This document shows, piece by piece, positions 5,667-11,283 of a DNA stretch of 11,283 nt; position 1 is the stretch's first letter, and every line of letters starts with the position of its first letter. The position numbers were made by a program, and so were the translations under genes. The notes beneath the pieces were generated by a model. The model ran no database searches. It was not told the origin of the DNA and saw only the letters and a list, made by a program, of their open reading frames with translations. Location: positions 1 through 11,283 of the forward strand of contig CALXTH010000008.1 of NCBI GenBank assembly GCA_944391365.1, written 5' to 3'. This DNA comes from an uncultured Alphaproteobacteria bacterium (GTDB lineage Bacteria > Pseudomonadota > Alphaproteobacteria > RF32 > CAG-239).

Positions 5667-7751
5667 ATGGCAGAAACCGGAAAGCCTCAGTCTGGAAACC
5701 CGTATCCTTTAGGGTCGCATTTTGACGGCAAAGGTGTCAACTTTGCGCTCTTTTCCGCTCATGCGGTAAAAGTTGAACTGTGTCTGTTTGATAAAACCGG
5801 CGCAGAAGAACTTAAACGCTACGAAATAAAAGAAAACGACAACAACATCTGGCATATCTATATCCCGGGATTGAAGCCGGGACAAGTTTACGGTTACCGG
5901 GTCTACGGGCCGTATCAGCCGGAGCAGGGACATCGTTTTAATCCCAATAAACTGTTGATAGATCCGTACGGAAGACAGTTGCGCGGCCGCCTGATCTGGC
6001 ATAAAGCGATTTTCGGCTACGATATTGACAGCCCGGATAAAGATCTTTCTTTCAGCAAACTGGACAGTGCGCCTTATGTGCCCAAATCTGTTGTTGTTGA
6101 CATTGATGATTACGACTGGGAAGGTGATAAACATCCCTATACCAAAATCGAAGAAACGATTGTTTATGAAACGCATGTTCGCGGCTATACCAAACTCCAT
6201 CCGTTTTTGCCTGATTATCAGCGCGGAACTTTCGCCGGTTTTGCTCACCGCAGCGTGATCCGTTATTTAAAGTGGCTGGGAATAAGCGCGGTCGAATTTT
6301 TGCCGATTCATGCTTTTTTCGGCAACCGTCACCGTAAAGGTTGGATTAATGACAATTACTGGGGATACGAAAGCTTTTCATTTTTTGCGCCGGAGCAAAG
6401 CTATCTCTCCGGTGATGACATCAATGAATTTCGCGATATGGTCAAGGCGCTCCATAAACAAAAAATCGAAGTCTTTCTTGATGTCGTTTATAATCATACC
6501 GGAGAGGGCAACCAGCTCGGACCGACTTTGTGCTACCGGGGAATTGATAATGCCTCTTATTATACACTGAGTCAGGAAAACAAACGCTATTACTACGACA
6601 GTACCGGAACCGGGGCGTCATTCAATGTTCAAAATCCGTATGTCTTGGAATTGGTTATGGATTCCCTGCGCTATTGGGTCAAAGAAATGCATGTCGATGG
6701 CTTCCGTTTTGACTTGGCATCAACCTTGTGTCGCTATAAAACGGACTTTCGCCGCGACAATGGTTTTCTGTATGCCTGCAAACAGGACCCGCTGTTGCGT
6801 AAAGTTAAGTTGATTGCCGAACCTTGGGACACCGGTTATGCCGGCTATCAGGTCGGTTCATATCCGCCCGGCTGGAGCGAATGGAATGACAAATACCGGG
6901 ATACCCTGCGCCGTTTCTGGAAAGGGGATGGCTATCAGATACCGGATCTGGCAAGCCGTTTAAGCGGCTCAAGCGATATCTTTGAACATGAAAACCGCAA
7001 TATAACCGCAAGCGTCAATTTTATAACGGCGCATGATGGTTTTTGCCTTCGGGATTTGGTGAGCTATAACACAAAGCATAATGACAGCAACGGTGAAGAC
7101 AACCGTGACGGCAACAACAGCAACTGGAGCTGGAATTCAGGTGTCGAAGGCGAAACGGACAATGCAATTATCAGAATGCAGCGACGCCGTCGGGCAATGG
7201 GAATGTTTACCTCAATGATGATGTCTTTTGGCGTGCCGATGATTTTTGCCGGAGACGAGTTGTCCAATCCTCAGTTTGGCAACAACAATCCTTATTGTCA
7301 GGATAATGTCATAACCTGGATGGTCTGGGAGGCGATTACGGCCGAAGACCGGACGATGGCACGTTATGCCCGCAGGGCTGTTCAGTTACGCCGCCACCTG
7401 AAAAATATTTTTTCCCGCCGCAAGTTTTTTACCGGCCGGCCGTTAAACCGCAAAGGCGTAAAAGATTTAACCTGGTATAATGAAAAGGGGATGGAATTTT
7501 CTTCCGCCGACTGGCAGGATAACACCCGGCGCAGTATTGCCTATGATGTTTATGGTAACAACCGCCATATCTTCGCGATATTCAACGCCGAAGCAAAAGA
7601 CAAAAGTTGGAAACTTCCGCCATTGGAGGGGAAAAGTTGGACATTGTTGATAGACAGCAGTGATTGTTTTAAAGCCGGAAAAAATCTCGGGGCACATCAG
7701 ATGATTATCGTTCCCGGCTGGAGTGTGTTGGTTTTTGAAATCAAAAAATAG
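5667..7751 (+). CDS. glgX: Glycogen debranching enzyme GlgX (GH13, isoamylase type)
   Basis: It hydrolyses alpha-1,6 branch points, typically on the short limit branches that phosphorylase leaves, releasing maltodextrins for the adjacent MalQ. The 694-residue protein has an N-terminal CBM48 (about 10-100, KGVNFALFSAHA) and a GH13 barrel. The conserved regions are FLDVVYNHTGEGN (D272), DGFRFDLA (nucleophile D349), LIAEPWD (acid/base E385) and TAHDGF (D457), followed by the family-typical NGEDNRDG stretch. AAGGAG ends 10 nt before the ATG. The gene begins 35 bp after the glgB stop with no terminator between, so it is co-transcribed. Related TreX enzymes share this architecture; the glycogen context favours GlgX. 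Confidence 0.95.
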   Translation: MAETGKPQSGNPYPLGSHFDGKGVNFALFSAHAVKVELCLFDKTGAEELKRYEIKENDNNIWHIYIPGLKPGQVYGYRVYGPYQPEQGHRFNPNKLLIDPYGRQLRGRLIWHKAIFGYDIDSPDKDLSFSKLDSAPYVPKSVVVDIDDYDWEGDKHPYTKIEETIVYETHVRGYTKLHPFLPDYQRGTFAGFAHRSVIRYLKWLGISAVEFLPIHAFFGNRHRKGWINDNYWGYESFSFFAPEQSYLSGDDINEFRDMVKALHKQKIEVFLDVVYNHTGEGNQLGPTLCYRGIDNASYYTLSQENKRYYYDSTGTGASFNVQNPYVLELVMDSLRYWVKEMHVDGFRFDLASTLCRYKTDFRRDNGFLYACKQDPLLRKVKLIAEPWDTGYAGYQVGSYPPGWSEWNDKYRDTLRRFWKGDGYQIPDLASRLSGSSDIFEHENRNITASVNFITAHDGFCLRDLVSYNTKHNDSNGEDNRDGNNSNWSWNSGVEGETDNAIIRMQRRRRAMGMFTSMMMSFGVPMIFAGDELSNPQFGNNNPYCQDNVITWMVWEAITAEDRTMARYARRAVQLRRHLKNIFSRRKFFTGRPLNRKGVKDLTWYNEKGMEFSSADWQDNTRRSIAYDVYGNNRHIFAIFNAEAKDKSWKLPPLEGKSWTLLIDSSDCFKAGKNLGAHQMIIVPGWSVLVFEIKK

Positions 7752-7765
7752 GAGAAAAAGGTCAG

Positions 7766-9916
7766 ATGAACGAAAAACTGAAATCTTTGGCAGACAAACT
7801 TGGTATCCTGACGGAATATTATGATGCCGGACAAGACCATAAACGTTATGAAACCGATGAGGATACCATTAGGTTCTTTGCCGAAAAACAGGGGTATCGT
7901 GCTGATACGGACAAAGAGATAGAGCACTCACTGGTCAAGTTTGAAAACCGCCGTTGGCAGGAAACTCTGGAACCGGTTTATGTGACGGAACAGGGAAATC
8001 TGAACTTTGACATTGTTCTCCCGGTCTCACAAAAAGACGGCATTGTCTCTGTCTCGGCCGTCAGTCGTCAAAACGGACAGACGCTGAATATCGCGTCTCA
8101 TATTACGGCAAGCGAAGAACGGGAAATCAACCGCAAGCATTATATCCGCCATACCTGTACAATAGACACGGCTTTGGAGGTCGGATACTATGATTTATCG
8201 GTTGTTGTTGATGATAAAACGTATAAAAGCGTCTTGGCCGTAGCGCCGACCAGATGCTATGAAAACACAGCCGTCGACAATGGCCGCCTCTGGGGATATG
8301 CTCTGCAACTTTATTCATTGAAAAGCAGGCGCAACTGGGGCGTTGGTGATTTTACCGATTTGAAAAATTTTGTTGATGTCTGCGCAGATTCCGGCGGTGA
8401 TATTATCGGGCTGAATCCGCTGAATATTCTGGAACATAATTATCCCGAAAATGCCAGTCCGTATTTGTCGGTCAGCCGCCTGTTTCTGAATCCGATCTAT
8501 ATTGACATTGAAAATGTTCCCGAGTTCAAAGCTGAAGATTTGAGCGGCATTGAGGGTGATATTGAAGATTTTCGCAATGCGGAGATTATCCAGTATGAAA
8601 AAATTTATCCGCTTAAAATCAAATTTATGGAAAAATTGTATGAACGTTTTCTGAACGAAAACAATCCGGAACGCCAAAAAGAATTTGCCGCTTTTTGTGA
8701 AAGGGAAGGGGCAGAACTCAATAAGCTTGCCGTCTTCCTGACATTGTATGAAGAACGCTGCCGGACAGTTTGGGGCGGTTGGCGTGCCTGGGAAGAAGAA
8801 TATCGCAACCCGTATAATCCGGCTGTAAAAAAATATGCGGAGACACACGAACACCGGGTCAATTTTTATAAGTTTTTGCAGTTTGAGGCCTTCCGCCAGT
8901 TTGACTTGGCGGCGGCAGAGGTCGGAAGACGCAATCTGAAAATTGGTTTCTATCGCGATTTGGCTGTCGGCGTCGGACAGGACAGCGCCGAACTCTGGAG
9001 CGATCCGGATGTCTTTATCGCCGGTTCCGGAGCCGGAGCCCCGCCGGATGCTTTCTTCCCCGGCGGACAAAAGTGGGGACTGGGCGCGTTTAATCCGTTC
9101 GTCCTCAAAGCCAAAGCCTATGAACCGCTGATAAAAATTATGCGGGCAAACATGCGTAATACGGGAGCGCTGAGAATAGACCATGTCATGAGCCTGATGC
9201 GCCTGTATGTTATTCCCAACGATAAAACGCTCGGCACCTATATCATGTATAACTTTTCCGATATGCTGAATATCGTCGCGATTGAAAGCCATTTGAACAA
9301 ATGCGTCGTTGCCGGAGAAAGTCTGGGAAATGTGCCTGACGGTTTTCTGGAGGCGCTGGAGCGTAAAAACATTTATTCCCTGAGTGTTTTGTGGTCAGAA
9401 CGTGCGGCCGGCTGGGGCGGTGATTTCAACCAGCCTTCCGCTTATCAGGAAAAGTCTTTTACCTCCGTTGGCACACATGACATGGCGCCGCTGAAAATGT
9501 GGTGGTTCGGCTACGATATTGCCGATTCCCGCAAAGCAGAGATCATCCCGAATGATGAAGTCATGAATAATAATTATCATGAACGGGAAATGGATCGCTG
9601 GAAATTGCTCAGCGCGTTGGATCAATCCGGCCTCTGGCCTCAGGACAGACCACGGCAGAATAATTATATCTATGGTGAAGCTTATCCCGAGGGTATGGCC
9701 GAGGCGGTCAACGCCTTTGTGGCCAGCTGTCCGAGCCGGGTCTTTCTGGCTGAACTTGAAAATATCCTGGAAGTTGACAAACGTCAAAACCTGCCGGGTG
9801 TCGACCGGGATAAACATCCCAACTGGCGCCGCAAGATTCCGGTTGATATCGAAGACCTTGCCGGCAATGAAATGTTTATCCGCAATATTAACGCCATTCG
9901 ACGCGTCCGCGGTTAA
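7766..9916 (+). CDS. malQ: 4-alpha-glucanotransferase MalQ (amylomaltase, GH77)
   Basis: It transfers maltodextrin segments between chains, releasing glucose and making longer chains that phosphorylase can use. It has 716 residues, close to E. coli MalQ, including an extended N-terminal region (about 1-170) not found in short amylomaltases. GH77 landmarks are GVGDFTDLKNF, ASPYLSVSRLFLNP, GAPPDAF (424-430), LRIDHV (nucleophile D472), GESLGNVP (acid/base E518) and GTHDM (D572). The acid/base motif departs from the common AEDLG, with Gly and Ser on either side of the Glu. The gene starts 14 bp after glgX, with GGAG overlapping the glgX stop and AAAGG nearer the ATG, so translation may be coupled. 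It is the last gene of the operon. Confidence 0.95.
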   Translation: MNEKLKSLADKLGILTEYYDAGQDHKRYETDEDTIRFFAEKQGYRADTDKEIEHSLVKFENRRWQETLEPVYVTEQGNLNFDIVLPVSQKDGIVSVSAVSRQNGQTLNIASHITASEEREINRKHYIRHTCTIDTALEVGYYDLSVVVDDKTYKSVLAVAPTRCYENTAVDNGRLWGYALQLYSLKSRRNWGVGDFTDLKNFVDVCADSGGDIIGLNPLNILEHNYPENASPYLSVSRLFLNPIYIDIENVPEFKAEDLSGIEGDIEDFRNAEIIQYEKIYPLKIKFMEKLYERFLNENNPERQKEFAAFCEREGAELNKLAVFLTLYEERCRTVWGGWRAWEEEYRNPYNPAVKKYAETHEHRVNFYKFLQFEAFRQFDLAAAEVGRRNLKIGFYRDLAVGVGQDSAELWSDPDVFIAGSGAGAPPDAFFPGGQKWGLGAFNPFVLKAKAYEPLIKIMRANMRNTGALRIDHVMSLMRLYVIPNDKTLGTYIMYNFSDMLNIVAIESHLNKCVVAGESLGNVPDGFLEALERKNIYSLSVLWSERAAGWGGDFNQPSAYQEKSFTSVGTHDMAPLKMWWFGYDIADSRKAEIIPNDEVMNNNYHEREMDRWKLLSALDQSGLWPQDRPRQNNYIYGEAYPEGMAEAVNAFVASCPSRVFLAELENILEVDKRQNLPGVDRDKHPNWRRKIPVDIEDLAGNEMFIRNINAIRRVRG

Positions 9917-9938
9917 TCATTCCACCCACGCTCAACTC

Positions 9939-9963
9939 AAAGCCCGGCCTAAAACCGGGCTTT
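9939..9963. terminator. Bidirectional terminator after malQ
   Basis: AAAGCCCGG / CCGGGCTTT form a perfect 9-bp GC-rich stem with a 7-nt loop, 22 nt after the malQ stop. It also lies 18 nt beyond the stop of the convergent Cys-rich gene. T-rich DNA follows on the plus strand, while the minus strand ends with only TTT. Confidence 0.8.
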
Positions 9964-9981
9964 GGATTTTGATATAAAAAC

Positions 9982-10833
9982 TTAATAAGAAGCGAGCACC
10001 GGCCGAACATAGTAGTAGCTGTCGTCACCGCTCCAGCCGTGGAAGCCATTAGATATACCCACGAGGTCGTGGTCGCCGTTGCCGGTGTTGGTAGACGACC
10101 AATACCAGCCCTCTGTCAATTTTGTACCGCCATTTGTCGAAAGTAGACTGTTCAATGAAGATTTATTGTTGTACATGGTCTTTAATTGATCAAGAGTTGG
10201 TAAAATTCCTTTCAGATTACCGCAGAAAGAGTAGTTCCGGCATGAACTATTTGCACTGTCCCAGTTCATGCTACCTAAATCTTTCATCGCCACATAAAAA
10301 TCCATACCCGGCGCCTTAACCGCCACAACGGCACCGTTACAATAGTATAAATCGCCCTGCGCCCCATTCAAAATTTGTTTCTGACAGCTTCCGCTTTTCC
10401 ACTCATATCCGCTTGCACAAGAACATTGAGTATATTTTCCACCGCAGGCAGAGCCTGCACCACCGGCGTAGCCGGTGCCAGTGCAGGTATATTTATAGGA
10501 AGATGAACAGGAAAGGGCGCAACTACTCCCGTTCCAGGTATAATTTGTTGTACAGGTACATATTTTATATTTACCACCGCAAGATTGCCCTGAACCACCA
10601 GAATAACCTGTTCCGGTGCAAGAGTATTTAAAACCGTTTTTATCACAAACCGTAGATTCATCTTCGGCACAGAACCACCCATTGCCAAAAGGGCATTTCA
10701 GCCCTTTACCGGGACACGAACTCTCCGTATAACCAAGCGCGGCGCAATCCTGCACCGTAACACATTGCCCAAAAGCCAAACCGGGAAAACAGGACAAACT
10801 TGTCCCTAAAAGTAAAAATTTGATATTCTTCAT
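9982..10833 (-). CDS. Secreted Cys-rich repeat protein with DUF1566-like C-terminal domain
   Basis: The 283-residue protein begins with a signal peptide (MKNIKFLLLG through PGLAFG|Q, 1-22). The mature chain holds 20 Cys. Residues 24-55 form a Cys module (C-x3-QDC-x2-LGY-x3-SC-x-GK-x-LKCPF). Two tandem 38-residue repeats follow at 68-105 and 113-150, with the pattern YKYxCTGTGY, GG, C-GGKY, CxC, W, GxSC. About residues 161-283 resemble the DUF1566 fold: MNWDSANSSC, ILPTLDQL, GWYWSST and the terminal YYYVRPV are typical, and related domains are C-type-lectin-like. A role in surface binding is therefore plausible but unproven. The start was set at 10833 because AGGA lies 8 nt upstream; the in-frame ATG at 10842 touches the SD. 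A long structured leader precedes it. Confidence 0.8.
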   Translation of the reverse strand: MKNIKFLLLGTSLSCFPGLAFGQCVTVQDCAALGYTESSCPGKGLKCPFGNGWFCAEDESTVCDKNGFKYSCTGTGYSGGSGQSCGGKYKICTCTTNYTWNGSSCALSCSSSYKYTCTGTGYAGGAGSACGGKYTQCSCASGYEWKSGSCQKQILNGAQGDLYYCNGAVVAVKAPGMDFYVAMKDLGSMNWDSANSSCRNYSFCGNLKGILPTLDQLKTMYNNKSSLNSLLSTNGGTKLTEGWYWSSTNTGNGDHDLVGISNGFHGWSGDDSYYYVRPVLASY

Positions 10834-10846
10834 CACACACACATCC

Positions 10847-11086
10847 TTCTTTTGATATTAAAAGAATGCTCGCACCATTAAAATCGAGGTGCGAGCAGGA
10901 TGTTGCTAGCTGAATTCAGATAAACAGCTCCGATTTATTCATTTCATAACCGAAGCTACAAAACTTATTAGACCGGCATCCTGCCCACATAAGACAGAAG
11001 CCAGCATATTGTTTTTAAGTCGTTATGCTAAAAACGACTATCTGAATAAAGGGTAGCACACCCTGGTTGGTCTATACCGACCAACT
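10847..11086 (-). ncRNA. Putative structured leader RNA or small RNA
   Basis: This 240-nt stretch has no convincing gene on either strand but holds several helices. They are GTTGGTC/GACCAAC (11066-11085), AGGGT/ACCCT (11050-11064), AGTCGTT/AACGACT (11018-11039), AGCTG/CAGCT (10908-10929) and the terminator-like stem at 10867-10897. Two longer-range 8-bp complementarities exist: 10895-10902 with 10977-10984, and 10934-10941 with 11043-11050. The first overlaps the foot of the terminator-like stem, so the two folds compete. The predicted minus-strand start falls right at the first hairpin. I compared it by eye with tmRNA, RNase P RNA, SRP RNA, 6S RNA and common riboswitches and found no hallmark. 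It could be an attenuator, a riboswitch or an independent sRNA. Confidence 0.4.
10867..10897 (-). terminator. Terminator-like hairpin just upstream of the Cys-rich gene
   Basis: TGCTCGCACC and GGTGCGAGCA form a perfect 10-bp stem with an 11-nt loop. On the minus strand the stem is followed by TTCTTTT, as in an intrinsic terminator, although the T tract is interrupted. It lies inside the transcript predicted from the promoter at 11093-11121 and ends about 20 nt before the SD. It may therefore stop a small RNA or attenuate the downstream gene. Confidence 0.6.
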
Positions 11087-11092
11087 GAAAAT

Positions 11093-11121
11093 ATTCTATC
11101 ATAACAAATATTAAAAATCAA
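11093..11121 (-). promoter_or_regulatory. Strong sigma70-type promoter driving the leader and Cys-rich gene
   Basis: Minus-strand TTGATT (11116-11121) and TAGAAT (11093-11098) are separated by exactly 17 nt. The transcription start is expected near 11086, about 253 nt before the start codon at 10833, an unusually long leader compared with the roughly 30-nt leaders of other genes in this window. Confidence 0.65.
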
Positions 11122-11168
11122 TAGACAATCAGGTGAGAATCACGAATTTAAGATTTTCAACCTGACAA

Positions 11169-11196
11169 AAAGGCTCAGGATTTCTCCCGAGCCTTT
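11169..11196 (-). terminator. Intrinsic terminator of a gene beyond the right edge
   Basis: AAAGGCTC / GAGCCTTT form an 8-bp stem, extended by GG/CC past one A-C mismatch around an ATTTCT loop. On the minus strand it is followed by five T, so it best serves a minus-strand transcript entering from the right. It separates that transcript from the promoter at 11093-11121. Confidence 0.75.
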
Positions 11197-11239
11197 ATCT
11201 CTCCACTGGCACAATCTGCACGCAGTGCATTTCTTTGCC

Positions 11240-11266
11240 CCGATCAAGCCACCGCTAACCGACGGG
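11240..11266. repeat. Dispersed 27-bp repeat, right copy
   Basis: This is the partner of positions 19-45 (23 of 27 identical). Here the ends CCCCG (11238-11242) and CGGGG (11262-11266) can pair. As with the left copy, it lies on the 3' side of a minus-strand transcription unit, upstream of the terminator at 11169-11196. The stretch from 11197 to the window end holds no other feature I can support. Confidence 0.5.
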
Positions 11267-11283
11267 GTGAAGCTGCCTCAGCT

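Noticed and set aside
8315..9292. Minus-strand open frame of 325 codons
   Set aside because: It lies entirely antisense to malQ, which has all GH77 catalytic motifs. The length reflects codon bias in malQ.
10383..10640. CRISPR-like or DNA tandem repeat in the second Cys-rich gene
   Set aside because: The repetition follows the 38-residue protein repeats and diverges at the DNA level; there are no regular spacers.
10939..11007. Minus-strand 22-codon frame in the leader, possible leader peptide
   Set aside because: No ribosome-binding site precedes its ATG, and there is no run of regulatory codons, so nothing supports translation.
10847..11160. tmRNA, RNase P RNA, SRP RNA or integron attC site
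   Set aside because: No ANDN/ALAA-type tag frame, no RNase P or SRP core sequence, and the hairpin ends do not fit the attC core consensus.
11244..11283. Minus-strand frame entering from the right edge and ending in RLAVA
   Set aside because: Only 12 codons are visible, and they overlap the dispersed repeat. The left repeat copy is non-coding, so a gene end cannot be claimed.

Overview
The window comes from a Gram-negative bacterium. Dense AT-rich intergenic regions, sigma70-type promoters and class II tRNA-Leu features fit a proteobacterium. The Cys-rich secreted repeat proteins resemble, as far as I can recall, those of uncultured gut-associated Alphaproteobacteria; this lineage guess is low confidence and rests on general resemblance only.

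Layout from left to right. (1) A minus-strand gene (65-1153) for a secreted, very Cys-rich protein, with a good promoter and Shine-Dalgarno (SD) sequence. (2) A minus-strand tRNA-Leu(CAA) at 1415-1500 with its own promoter and a perfect hairpin terminator. (3) A plus-strand fusion of five TPRs with a SAM methyltransferase (1598-2929). It ends at a bidirectional terminator that also serves (4), a small minus-strand DUF2934 protein with a Ser/Lys tail (3002-3223). (5) A divergent promoter region with several palindromes. It leads into (6) a three-gene plus-strand operon for alpha-glucan (glycogen) remodelling: glgB (branching), glgX (debranching) and malQ (4-alpha-glucanotransferase), spaced 35 and 14 bp apart and closed by a bidirectional terminator at 9939-9963. 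(7) A convergent minus-strand gene (9982-10833) for a second secreted Cys-rich protein carrying a DUF1566-like C-terminal domain. It lies behind a long (about 240 nt), hairpin-rich leader with a strong promoter and a terminator-like stem just before the SD. (8) A further terminator at 11169-11196, oriented best for a minus-strand gene beyond the right edge.

The operon makes sense as one unit. GlgB sets branch points, GlgX cuts the short branches left by phosphorolysis, and MalQ rejoins the released maltodextrins into longer chains. No glucan synthase (glgA), ADP-glucose pyrophosphorylase (glgC) or phosphorylase (glgP) lies in the window, so these must be elsewhere or absent.

The least conventional content is in the two flanking Cys-rich proteins. 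They share a 30-residue Cys module and a roughly 38-residue Cys repeat in opposite order, which suggests a shuffled family of extracellular proteins. The structured leader upstream of the second gene, and a 27-bp repeat found at both ends of the window, are the other points worth following up.
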